From FEN-1297 sp964498065 (GTDB taxonomy: Bacteria; Bacteroidota; Ignavibacteria; Ignavibacteriales; Ignavibacteriaceae), in assembly GCA_964498065.1 (NCBI GenBank), contig CAZCFZ010000006.1, positions 1-64,000 on the forward strand: 64,000 nucleotides of DNA, read 5' to 3'. The stretch's first letter is position 1, and each line of letters starts with the position of its first letter. The translations under genes and the position numbers were made by a program. Below are positions 1 to 8,785 of the stretch, in pieces. Under the pieces are notes generated by a model. The model saw only the letters and a list, made by a program, of their open reading frames with translations. It was not told the origin of the DNA and searched no databases.

Positions 1-75
1 CGGAAAAGGAAGCACCCTCAGCAAAGTTTCAATTATATTTATAAATACGTATTTAAGAAAATACATTTTTTCCTA

Positions 76-729
76 TTAGTTTTTGGTTGCCGAAAGTTCT
101 ATAAAACTTTCAGTTTTATTTAATACAATATTGTTTATATGAAATCCTGCATTTTTTACTTTTTCAGGTAATTTTTTTACGGCGCTGGTGCTTGTCTGTG
201 TTAAGAGATAAGTAACGGCTTTAAGAGGTATCCTTATTAAGAAATTTATTATTTTCAAAATAAAATTATCGGCTGCCGCTTCATCTGCAACAAGCAGCAA
301 TCCATTTTGCTTTAATATTCTTTTTACCTGTTTTAATGTATATGTCAATTCATCTTCCGATAGTTCCGAAAAGCAAAGTCCGCTCATAATTACATCGTAA
401 GAATCGGATTTTATATTTTCAAGTTCGGCAACTCCCATTTCACAAAATTCTATGTTTTCAGACAAATTCTTTTCATTACTACGTTTCCGGGCAATATCCA
501 GCATTTGAGGATTTGTATCTATTCCTTTTACAATTGCTCCTTTACTTGCCGCTCTAAACGTTAAAGCGCCTGTCCCACATCCGATATCTAAAACAAGTTG
601 TCCTTTTTTTATTTGAGAGGTAAGTCTATCGTATGATTTATTTAGTGTGCCGAATGAAAGAATACCGATTCCCTTATCATATCTATCCGGGGAGGACTCG
701 AGGATTTTCATTAAAATGTATGTGCTCAT
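76..729 (-). CDS. SAM-dependent methyltransferase, CpaM-like
   Basis: A 217-residue class I SAM-dependent methyltransferase. The SAM-binding motif VLDIGCGTG lies at residues 46-54, the acidic end of strand 2 at D71, and GLCFSELS at 117-124. The N-terminus (MSTYILMKILESSPDRYDKG) and the 'LTYTLKQVKRILK' and 'TYLLTQ' blocks resemble what I remember of the corrinoid protein-associated methyltransferases (CpaM), so that subfamily is a tentative call from memory. No corrinoid protein or cobalamin enzyme is visible beside it, but the window ends 75 bases downstream. The protein looks soluble, without signal peptide. The start is an ATG with no clear Shine-Dalgarno. The substrate is unknown; methyltransferase class confident, subfamily moderate. 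Confidence 0.8.
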   Translation of the reverse strand: MSTYILMKILESSPDRYDKGIGILSFGTLNKSYDRLTSQIKKGQLVLDIGCGTGALTFRAASKGAIVKGIDTNPQMLDIARKRSNEKNLSENIEFCEMGVAELENIKSDSYDVIMSGLCFSELSEDELTYTLKQVKRILKQNGLLLVADEAAADNFILKIINFLIRIPLKAVTYLLTQTSTSAVKKLPEKVKNAGFHINNIVLNKTESFIELSATKN

Positions 730-892
730 TAATTAACCATTAATAATAGACACCTTTATTAAATTTAATTAATCAATATACACTTACCAAATAATAAATT
801 AGTAAGAAATATAATTGTGATTTTTATTATAGATAATGGAAATCTTATTGCGGTAAAAAAATTAATTTAGACTTAATCTTATTATTATATTA

Positions 893-1264
893 TTACACAA
901 CTACTTTACCGAAAGGAACAAGAGCAAGGCTTGCCAGTTTTAAATGCTGTTTTGCAAATGGTATTCCGATAATGGTAATTGCGCAAAGAATTGCGAATAT
1001 AACGTGAGTAATGGAAATCCATATTCCGCCGATTAGTATCCAGATAATATTCATAACGGTAGCTAAGCATCCTGTTCCTCTTTCCGAGGTTTTGACTTCT
1101 CTTCCGAACGGCAAGAGTGCTAAAAATGATATTTTAATACACTGAATTCCAAAAGGAATTCCAATAATAGTTATGCATAAGAGCAATCCTGAAATAAGAT
1201 ATTCAAGGAAGAGTACAATACCGCCGCCTAATAAAATCCAAAGTATATTTCCTAATAAGCTCAT
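893..1264 (-). CDS. YccF-family inner-membrane protein (DUF307)
   Basis: A small integral membrane protein of the YccF family made of two tandem copies of one unit. Each copy starts near 'NI(L/I)WIL(L/I)GG', continues into a hydrophobic helix, and ends 'ITIIGIPF...ALxPFG'. Function in the family is not established. The reading frame extends upstream to 1288, but the ATG at 1264 is preceded by AGGAG with a 5-base spacer, while the upstream codon has no such site. I therefore choose the 123-residue form beginning MSLLGN. The gene stands alone, separated by 163 bases from the methyltransferase downstream and by 364 bases from the large secreted protein gene upstream. Confidence 0.88.
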   Translation of the reverse strand: MSLLGNILWILLGGGIVLFLEYLISGLLLCITIIGIPFGIQCIKISFLALLPFGREVKTSERGTGCLATVMNIIWILIGGIWISITHVIFAILCAITIIGIPFAKQHLKLASLALVPFGKVVV

Positions 1265-1628
1265 TACATCTCCTATGTTGTTTAGCAATCTATAATATTT
1301 CAGTTGAACTTAACTTTTATAAAATACGATTGAGTTGAATAAATTACGAGCAAAATATACTTAAGATTTTCTAATTAAAGCTACGCGATTTACATAACCG
1401 GTCGAAATACTTTGTAAGATGATCATCGTTATGAAGATAAATTTACAGATGTTTTTTCTAAAATGCTGATCAATTTAATCTCATTCCGGCTTTATTGTTT
1501 TTCCATTTCAAAGACAGCTAATTGTTATTATAAAAATCATATAAAACAATTAATAATATTAAAAAATTCGAGGTTGCAATTGGCTGCCTGAACATACTGA
1601 CCTTGAAGGTTACAACATAATCTTAAAA
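1265..1628. other. Intergenic stretch with one short palindrome
   Basis: No gene is supported here. The stretch is AT-rich. It contains the 11-base near-palindrome ACCTTGAAGGT at 1600-1610, just beyond the stop of the large T9SS-exported protein gene. It lacks a following T-tract on the minus strand, so I do not call it a terminator. Similar 'aaccttgaaggtt' cores occur as dispersed repeats in some Bacteroidota genomes (general knowledge), but I found no second copy in this window. The part next to 1264 must hold the promoter of the YccF gene; I cannot point to its boxes. Confidence 0.4.
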
Positions 1629-4600
1629 TTATTTTAGTAGTATTAATTTCTTTGTCGAAACAAAATCTCCTGCCCGCATTCTATAAAAGTAAATTCCGCT
1701 GGCAAAATTGATTGCGTTAAACTCTATGCTGTAATGGCCTGCCATCTTTTCTTCATTTAATAACGTCGCTATTTCCTGCCCCAGTATATTATAAACCTTT
1801 ATTGTTACGTGACTGAACTTTGGTATTTGATAATTAATCCTTGTTACCGGGTTAAACGGATTGGGATAGTTCTGCGACAGCATGTAAGAACTAATTTGAT
1901 TACTTTTTGCAGGACGAACCGCTGTTACATTTAATATGCTTATTCGATTCCATCCCACATTGTTGTCTTCTTTCAGTTCAGGTATTTTGTTGTCCGGGTC
2001 AACTACTGCATACATAACCGAATCGGATGAAACTAGTCCGTTTGGAACCTTCCACTTGAAGCTTACAACTTGATCGCCTCTTGCTGCAACAGGACTCGAT
2101 GTAGTAAACACAGAGTCTCCATTTAAGTCCAAAACAGGTATACCGCCATTCTCCGAATTTGCAATATAGAATCGAACATGAACCTGTCCTGATGTTGCTT
2201 TCAAGCTATAATTGTGTATTATAGCTGCTACGGTAACTGTATCCCCCAGCTTAGGTGTTGACGGGAATATCGATATCTCCTTTGTCCAATCTTGTAGCTC
2301 AACAGGGTAAACAAGTCCTTTCTCTGTGCAGTAACGGAAATAGCAATTGAAACATAGATCAGGTTTTTGAGAGTAAGCTGCTTTCCAAAAAGAGACAATG
2401 CCATCTGTAGGAAGATCGACAAGATAATTAAGTACAAGGGGTCCGTTCACAGACCAATATACATAAGGCTGAAGGTTGTAATTCGCAGATGCGAACAATG
2501 GATTTATTGTACCCAGGTTGGCGGTAATGTCAATGCTCTTAGTAAGCGTAGTAGTGTGAGTGTTTATCGCTCCATGGTCATAATTTCCTTCAGTTTCAAA
2601 ACTCGCGCCCCAGCCGTCTACGGAAGCTTTTGCGGAGAATCCGTAATTGTTTGAAGTATCGGCTTCACTTGAGGTGACATTCTGCCAGTTGATTTCCCAG
2701 CTGCTCGGTGAACCGACCGGGCTGATATTGTAAGCGTCCTTAGTGTAAATAAGTTGACCTACGTCAGGATTGTTTTCCGGACTGCCATAAGCCGGGTAGC
2801 TCAGAAGATTTCCCGGCTCATGGTCAAGTATGATATTGTTTCCTAACAATGTAGACAGATCGTTGCTCTCGAACCAGTGTGCAGCCTGCGGATGTGCAAC
2901 TGCGGCCAGTATATTTCCTTTTTTTACTCCGTCTGCATATACCGGATATTCCCATATATCGTAGTTGGTCACTGTAGCGTATATAAGATCATCCCAGATC
3001 GCTGAATTGGATGTTTTGGCAGTAAAGGTACTGTCGGTCTTCCGGGTATTCTTAAAATCTTTGCCGTACTTAGCAGTCAGAGATGCACTCACTCCGATTC
3101 CAAAGAGTTTAAATCCTGCACTTAATGTTGAAGAAACTCCCCACGAATTATGAACATCTGTAGTTATCTGTGCCTCGTTTGATGCGGATTGCACTAGCTG
3201 CGATGAGAACGCTGAGCTGCCGCCTATGGGAAAAGATTTACAAATATCGTAGCTCGAATCATTGATCATATCAAAATGAATAGGAGGCGCATTGAGAATG
3301 ATGACAGGCTCAACCAAGTTTTTAACTGCCTGCAATTTCGGCTTTCCCATCATGATTTTATTTCCGTGAAGATATGCGGAAAGTATTCCGCCATCTATCA
3401 TAGAAGCCGGTGAGACGGCTCCGGAATCTACAAAATCATTTGCAAGACTTATTGCGCAATTGGCAGGATTCGTTACTTTGTACACTTTAATGCGGTGGTA
3501 ATTATTCGCACCGCTGGTAACACTTGTTGAAGGGTTTACGGTGAATTCGGAAGTTATAATTTCAGGGTACCAATTGGAATGTGCAGAGTCAGCAAATGTA
3601 GTATCGCCGTCGATGTCTGTAACAGCAATTTCTCGACGACCCGAATAACCCACCTTGGAGTAGCAAGAAAAACTTGCCAGCTTGTTAAGACTCAAAGTAA
3701 CGTTATCCATACTATACATGTTTAAATGTTCCATACCTGCAACAACCAATTCATCTTTGCCGTTCTTGTTGAGGTCACTGGCAACCATTGACATCGGGGC
3801 TACAGATGGATAGCTTGCAGTTCCTTCTACTGTTGTAACTTGTCCGGATTGGGTAAGATTATCGCCGAAAGCGAAATTCATCAAATCGGAACTTAGAGAA
3901 AATGTTTCAACATAGTATCCGGTGTAGGAAGGGAAGTTTCCATAAGCAGATCCATCGACATGAGAGTATACGGCAAAGCCAAATACGCATTTATCGCGGC
4001 CATCACCATTGAAATCACCAGAAGACAATGTGAATTGAGTTAACGGATAATAAACTAAACCGTCAGTGGTGTAAATTGGATAAATGACCGTAACGATGAG
4101 GCTCGCAGTTCCCCTAGATACTAATTGCCTGGTTGTTATATCAAAGTCGTAGGCGTGAAAGCGAAAGGGTACATTTTCATGAACGAAGTCCGGAATTTTC
4201 GGCCCTGCGGTGTTCATGCCCAGCACTACCTCATCTAGTCCGTCTCCGTCATAGTCACCTGCAGTGATGTCAAAAAAAGCCTGATTACCCAAGGACGGTA
4301 AGAATTCGCTTCGATTCGATGTTATTTCCATAGGCTGATAAGTTGTGCTATTCAGTTTGAACATGCGTAGCGTGATTTCACTAGAACTATCGGGAAGGTT
4401 GTAGGCAATGATGAATTCTTTTTCCTGCCCACCGTCGAAATAACCGGAGGTCATCCGAACTTGATTTCTATTATTAGAGGCGTTAGGTTTTGTTTTCAAC
4501 GAATCGATGGTATATGGTTCGACAGACCATACTCCGTTTATAAATTGTCCAATATAAAGTTTCACGTAATACAATGAATCACCGACAGATTCCATTGTTC

Positions 4601-4910
4601 CGGTCACGACCTCATCACGTTTCTGGTCCAAAAGTGTACTCATAAGAAAATTGCCGGAAACGCCGTCTGCAGAAATGATTTTTCTGTTACTTTGACTGTT
4701 CATTATCGGCATTTCAGGGTCATCATTGTTAAAGAAACCATAGCCGAACTCATATCCGCTATCCGGATGTGAGTTGAACATTGCAAAATCGGCTCGCCCC
4801 CCAAGTGTATAGTGGCCGAGAAAAGGATCTACATTATTGCCGCCTGTCTGTGCAAATGAAATGCACGTAATAAATATGAAAAGTACGGAAATGAAGAAAC
4901 AATTTTTCAT
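1629..4910 (-). CDS. T9SS-exported FG-GAP/CARDB protein
   Basis: A 1093-residue secreted or surface protein of unknown role. Residues 1-20 form a Sec signal peptide ending SFAQ. Residues about 210-450 hold four acidic FG-GAP/VCBS-like repeats (GDYDGDGLDE, GDFNGDGRDK, SDLNKNGKDE, TDIDGD), probable calcium-binding blades of a partial beta-propeller. Residues about 560-870 are an unassigned Ser/Thr/Gly-rich region with alternating small and polar residues. Residues about 885-1005 look like a CARDB adhesion domain ('KLGDTVTVAAIIHNYS'). The last 80 or so residues are a type IX sorting domain starting QNYPNPFNP and ending in a basic, hydrophobic tail (TKKLILLK). The start ATG is preceded by AAAGGG. 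Base composition is clearly more GC-rich than adjacent genes. It stands alone; no T9SS machinery gene lies in the window. Confidence 0.88.
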   Translation of the reverse strand: MKNCFFISVLFIFITCISFAQTGGNNVDPFLGHYTLGGRADFAMFNSHPDSGYEFGYGFFNNDDPEMPIMNSQSNRKIISADGVSGNFLMSTLLDQKRDEVVTGTMESVGDSLYYVKLYIGQFINGVWSVEPYTIDSLKTKPNASNNRNQVRMTSGYFDGGQEKEFIIAYNLPDSSSEITLRMFKLNSTTYQPMEITSNRSEFLPSLGNQAFFDITAGDYDGDGLDEVVLGMNTAGPKIPDFVHENVPFRFHAYDFDITTRQLVSRGTASLIVTVIYPIYTTDGLVYYPLTQFTLSSGDFNGDGRDKCVFGFAVYSHVDGSAYGNFPSYTGYYVETFSLSSDLMNFAFGDNLTQSGQVTTVEGTASYPSVAPMSMVASDLNKNGKDELVVAGMEHLNMYSMDNVTLSLNKLASFSCYSKVGYSGRREIAVTDIDGDTTFADSAHSNWYPEIITSEFTVNPSTSVTSGANNYHRIKVYKVTNPANCAISLANDFVDSGAVSPASMIDGGILSAYLHGNKIMMGKPKLQAVKNLVEPVIILNAPPIHFDMINDSSYDICKSFPIGGSSAFSSQLVQSASNEAQITTDVHNSWGVSSTLSAGFKLFGIGVSASLTAKYGKDFKNTRKTDSTFTAKTSNSAIWDDLIYATVTNYDIWEYPVYADGVKKGNILAAVAHPQAAHWFESNDLSTLLGNNIILDHEPGNLLSYPAYGSPENNPDVGQLIYTKDAYNISPVGSPSSWEINWQNVTSSEADTSNNYGFSAKASVDGWGASFETEGNYDHGAINTHTTTLTKSIDITANLGTINPLFASANYNLQPYVYWSVNGPLVLNYLVDLPTDGIVSFWKAAYSQKPDLCFNCYFRYCTEKGLVYPVELQDWTKEISIFPSTPKLGDTVTVAAIIHNYSLKATSGQVHVRFYIANSENGGIPVLDLNGDSVFTTSSPVAARGDQVVSFKWKVPNGLVSSDSVMYAVVDPDNKIPELKEDNNVGWNRISILNVTAVRPAKSNQISSYMLSQNYPNPFNPVTRINYQIPKFSHVTIKVYNILGQEIATLLNEEKMAGHYSIEFNAINFASGIYFYRMRAGDFVSTKKLILLK

Positions 4911-5352
4911 CTTATGCCCTTTCCCTTTTGCAGTGTTTAACCTGACTGTAATAGCTCAATTTTTATACGATTAAAATCCGGGCGCTTTCATTTAAGTGAT
5001 TAACCATTTAAGAAAAAAATATTTCCTTGAATTAAGTTTAAGGAATTGTTTTTGAGCGGGTAACCCCAAGGCGGTTGCCGATTGGTAAAAATTAGAAAAG
5101 AAGAAAAAAATTTTAATTTTTCATAAGAAAATCGATTTATCCGTTGATTAACCATTTTTTCCACCATTACCCCGTTATGTAAGAATATCAAGAGAAAAAT
5201 TAAAACAATAGACTACAAATAATAAATCGATTTGTACTATATCTTAATAGGCACAACAATTTATATTCGCACTAAAAAAATATTGTAAAAATAAGATATT
5301 GTCAATCATTAAAGGAATTAACCAGCAAAATAATCTGTTTAGTCACGACTGA
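4911..5352. other. Intergenic stretch upstream of the T9SS protein
   Basis: I see no convincing gene. The only open frame (5000-5191, minus) begins with TTG, has no Shine-Dalgarno and encodes no recognisable family. The stretch carries purine-rich runs and a local GC-rich patch with 'gggtaaccccaaggcggttgcc' character near 5055-5085. It must contain the promoter for the large secreted protein gene (start 4910), which has a purine-rich leader just before its ATG. No terminator-like hairpin with a T-tract was found for the upstream membrane-protein gene that ends at 5353. Confidence 0.35.
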
Positions 5353-7410
5353 TTATTTAAGTTCTTTAAATAATGTTTTGTTTTGTGTCTTACTGAATCT
5401 CCATGAAGGCAGTTTATCTAGCATGAAACTCAAAGCATTTTCTGCTTTTTGTTTATCTCCATTTTCTTTATAATAATTTATAAGGTCGGCAAATGCATAC
5501 CTGTAATTGTTGAATAGGTTTTTGGTAGTTCTATCTACGTATACATTACGGTTATTAAAATTCCTATATCTAAACTTGTGCATAAGATTATTTTCCAAAT
5601 CCTTAATTGATATACTATCGCCCTTAAAAGGTACCAATTTATTTACAAAACCTTCAAAACATAAATAGTTATTTAGTCCTAGTAAATTATCTTGATAAAC
5701 AGTTGAGCAAAAATAAACAGGTCTTTTCCAATTGTTGTTCTTTAGAAATGATAGGAGGACTTTATCTTGTACCAATAAACCTTTAATCTTTCCAAAGCTT
5801 CTTCCGCTGTAATTTGCAATCAAAGTATCCGAAATCATAGTCCCGTTTGAATCTTTAGAAGAAAAAGGCAATATTATTTTTACCGGTTCGTTTATTTTTG
5901 AAGGCCTAAATTTATCCGGACTAAGAATTGATGAATCAATTTTAAATCCATTCTTCTCAATTATGAGTTGGTTCACAAAAAAGTCTGTATTAAGGAGTCC
6001 CAGGTTTGCAACCGTTATGTCCCTTCTATATCCTTCCAAAGCCTGCATATACAAGAGAGGGTATGTATCGTTATCTCCGTTTGTAAAAAGCACCGCATTC
6101 TTTTCACATCCGCATAAAATATTATGCGCAAAATCTTCCGGGAAATAATATCCGTTTTTATTGCAGACATTCCAGTTGACCGAAATTATATTGAGCGGTA
6201 GAATTATAAATCCGATAATTGCTAAAATAGTTATAATAGTTTTATCATTTATTTTTATCTTTCGAAGAGTTTTAGAAAGCACCCCGGTGATAAAGAATAA
6301 ACCTATACCGCACCAGACGAGAAATATCATAAATGAAGGAATAAACAGCCTGTCAATTTCTCTTATGCTGTCGAAACCTGCCCTGATATTGGCATATACA
6401 ATTAATCCGAATGAGAAGAACAAGAACATTGTAAAAATCAAAGTCCATGTTTTTATTTTTTTTACTAAACTATAAACAAAGCCTGTTAAACCAAGTGCTA
6501 AAGGCAAATAGGTAAAATATCCTAAAAAATTTGTTCCTTTAAAGCCGATAAAATTCCATAGGAAATATCTTAAATACATAAACTTTATTTGATAATCCCA
6601 AAACGGCGCCCGCCGGTGAAAAATAATTGAAATATTTGAATCGCCGTACCTATCCATTCTTATCCAGGCGATTAAGTCTTTAAATGATTTAATATCTTCC
6701 ATATTGAGCGGGCTAAATTGCGATGATCGAATCCATAAAAATGCATGAATCGACAAACCTGCTAATACAAATACTATAATTATTAACCAAAATTTTACAT
6801 TCAATAAATATTTGTTCATTCGATAAATCAGCAGTAACAATACAACCGGAATAAACGGCATATTAAGCCGGTGAGCAGAAAAATCGATTGACAACAAGAA
6901 GATAATTAAAAAGAAAAATTTAACTTTTTCTTTATCATTTTCACTATACCAGATCTTTATTGCAGAAAAGAGAAGAACAGATGTTATTACCAAACCTAAA
7001 GCGTATGCTCTTGTTACTATTGCTTCAGCCCAGATGCTGTACAAAAATGGAAGCGATAAAGCAGTAATAAACGAGACAGCCTTTTTATATGAATTTTCGG
7101 AATTAATATTAAAATGATTCAGCAGTTCCAACATGCTATAATATAAAAATACTGAAGCTGAAGATGTTGAAATTATACTCACTAAAGTAACAGCTTTAAT
7201 TTTAGGAAGGAAAAAGAAAATGATCGTAAAAAATTTCCCGATTAGAACAAAGAGAATCGATCCGCCGGGATCGGGTACACTTAAGCTATTTGCATTTGCG
7301 GCGTATATACCGCTGTCCCACCACCCTATTGTTGGATAAGATGTAAAATATAGAATTAAAGTGGAAGTAACAAAAAGCAAAAAAGGTAAGAATAATTTTT
7401 TAGGCTGCAT
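5353..7410 (-). CDS. DUF2723 (TMEM260-like) GT-C family membrane protein
   Basis: A 685-residue polytopic membrane protein. The N-terminal half has about ten hydrophobic segments and the C-terminal third is a soluble, probably extracytoplasmic domain. The family signature is GWWDSG at residues 29-34, whose aspartate (D32) sits in the first extracytoplasmic loop, the place of the catalytic acid in GT-C glycosyltransferases. It is followed by VPDPGG (45-50), where most relatives I remember have VPHPPG, so the usual histidine is aspartate here. Relatives such as eukaryotic TMEM260 are O-mannosyltransferases; the bacterial acceptor is unknown. Start ATG with AAAGGG ten bases upstream. Monocistronic in appearance. 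Family assignment fairly sure; activity inferred. Confidence 0.8.
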   Translation of the reverse strand: MQPKKLFLPFLLFVTSTLILYFTSYPTIGWWDSGIYAANANSLSVPDPGGSILFVLIGKFFTIIFFFLPKIKAVTLVSIISTSSASVFLYYSMLELLNHFNINSENSYKKAVSFITALSLPFLYSIWAEAIVTRAYALGLVITSVLLFSAIKIWYSENDKEKVKFFFLIIFLLSIDFSAHRLNMPFIPVVLLLLIYRMNKYLLNVKFWLIIIVFVLAGLSIHAFLWIRSSQFSPLNMEDIKSFKDLIAWIRMDRYGDSNISIIFHRRAPFWDYQIKFMYLRYFLWNFIGFKGTNFLGYFTYLPLALGLTGFVYSLVKKIKTWTLIFTMFLFFSFGLIVYANIRAGFDSIREIDRLFIPSFMIFLVWCGIGLFFITGVLSKTLRKIKINDKTIITILAIIGFIILPLNIISVNWNVCNKNGYYFPEDFAHNILCGCEKNAVLFTNGDNDTYPLLYMQALEGYRRDITVANLGLLNTDFFVNQLIIEKNGFKIDSSILSPDKFRPSKINEPVKIILPFSSKDSNGTMISDTLIANYSGRSFGKIKGLLVQDKVLLSFLKNNNWKRPVYFCSTVYQDNLLGLNNYLCFEGFVNKLVPFKGDSISIKDLENNLMHKFRYRNFNNRNVYVDRTTKNLFNNYRYAFADLINYYKENGDKQKAENALSFMLDKLPSWRFSKTQNKTLFKELK

Positions 7411-7708
7411 AATGATTAAGCCCTTTAAATCAATTTATTTCCCTCTAATTGAAATATTTATAATTTAATTTAATTATAAAACTTATTTATAAAAACAAGT
7501 TGAATAAATTTTATTTAGATTTAAATAACAGAAGTAATTTTATTAACTAGTTGTTGAATTAAAAATTATTTTAACAATAGTGTAATAAACATTTATGTCA
7601 GTCGGAAAGAAGTTTGGAAATCAGTATCTTTGAGAGAAGACCGATATGCACCGTTCGACTATGCTCACGGTATCAATATATTAAATTAGAACACTACTAA
7701 TTATTATA
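7411..7708. other. Intergenic stretch with long-loop inverted repeat
   Basis: No gene seen. GTATCAATAT at 7670-7679 pairs perfectly with ATATTGATAC at 7711-7720, which overlaps the last codons of the dehydrogenase gene ending at 7709. The loop of about 31 bases and the absence of a T-tract argue against a standard terminator. Bases 7653-7670 (gttcgactatgctcacgg) resemble a dispersed intergenic motif of the 'TTCGACTACGCTCA' kind seen in many Bacteroidota genomes, so this may be a degenerate repeat copy. Confidence 0.35.
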
Positions 7709-8671
7709 TCATATTGATACTACCAATTTACCTTTGTGTTCACCCTTTCCAAACAATTTAAATGCTTTTGGAACTTCTTCTAATTTGAAAGAACCATCTA
7801 TAATAGGTTTTAGTTTGCCGGATTCGAAAAGTTCGATAAAATAGCCTAAATCTTTATTTTGCTTTAGGGCCACGATACTTATATTCTTTTTATTAATAAG
7901 CTTAATCCATGGTTTAAAGAGAAATGCCTGGAGTAGTCTAACTGTTGAACCTCCCACAGTAACATAAATTCCATTGGATTTTAATGCTTTGATGTATCTG
8001 AATATCGAACGATTTGTCTTAACATCAAGGATTAAGTCATAACTCTGACCGGTTTGTGTAAAATCTTTTTTCGTATAATCGATAACATAGTCAAAACCTA
8101 ATGAGCGCATCAACTCCAATTTATCTGTATTATCAACACCGGTAATTTCAGCGCCGTACAGTTTAGCAATCTGTACTCCAAGTGTACCAACACCGCCGCC
8201 TGCACCATTTATTAAAAGTTTTTGTCCTTGTTTTATTTGTCCCTTATCGATTAATCCCTGCACAGCCAGCATTCCTGCCTGCGGTATAGCTGCAGCTTCT
8301 TCGAATGTCATTTTAGGTGATTTAATGGTTATCATATTTTCAGGAGCACAGACATACTCGGCAAACCCGCCCCATTTACCGCTTAAATCACCGAACACTT
8401 CATCTCCCGGCTTAAACAGCCTTACATCTTTACCGATTGCTTCAACCCGACCTGCGATATCCGAGCCGAGAATTTTTATCTTCGGTTTTAAAAAACCGTT
8501 TATGATACGATTGATAAATGGAATTCCCTGAAGCAATTGCCAATCCCAATCATTAATTGATACTGCATGTACTTTTACCAGCACTTCATTTTCTTTAGGT
8601 TTCGGTTTCTCTACTTCTTTGAATTGAAGAACATCCGGTGGTCCGTATTTTTCGTATACTACTGCTTTCAT
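7709..8671 (-). CDS. Zinc-less MDR NAD(P)-dependent oxidoreductase (copy 1)
   Basis: A 320-residue medium-chain dehydrogenase/reductase of the quinone-oxidoreductase type, cytoplasmic. It begins MKAVVYEKYGPPDVLQ, has the GroES-like N-terminal domain, and carries the nucleotide-binding turn AGGGVG at residues 157-162 followed by 'QIAKLYGAEITGVD'. The zinc ligands of classical alcohol dehydrogenases are missing, so it should act without metal on quinones, enones or similar substrates; the actual substrate is unknown. The open frame extends to a TTG at 8722, but homology with the two paralogues (11264-12241 and 12256-13206) puts the start at the ATG at 8671, preceded by a weak GGGG. It sits 115 bases downstream of the DUF362 gene. 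Confidence 0.85.
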   Translation of the reverse strand: MKAVVYEKYGPPDVLQFKEVEKPKPKENEVLVKVHAVSINDWDWQLLQGIPFINRIINGFLKPKIKILGSDIAGRVEAIGKDVRLFKPGDEVFGDLSGKWGGFAEYVCAPENMITIKSPKMTFEEAAAIPQAGMLAVQGLIDKGQIKQGQKLLINGAGGGVGTLGVQIAKLYGAEITGVDNTDKLELMRSLGFDYVIDYTKKDFTQTGQSYDLILDVKTNRSIFRYIKALKSNGIYVTVGGSTVRLLQAFLFKPWIKLINKKNISIVALKQNKDLGYFIELFESGKLKPIIDGSFKLEEVPKAFKLFGKGEHKGKLVVSI

Positions 8672-8785
8672 TTTATTAGCCCCGTTTACATATTCATCTA
8701 ACTTCTCTTTCCCGGCAATCAATCCGCTTCAGTTCCATACCTTTGCCGGTCATTCAAAGTTTTTTTAGATAGATATTTTTTCAAT

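Noticed and set aside
5000..5191. 63-codon frame on the minus strand in the gap before the T9SS protein
   Set aside because: Begins with TTG, no ribosome-binding site, no recognisable family or composition; treated as chance in AT-rich DNA.
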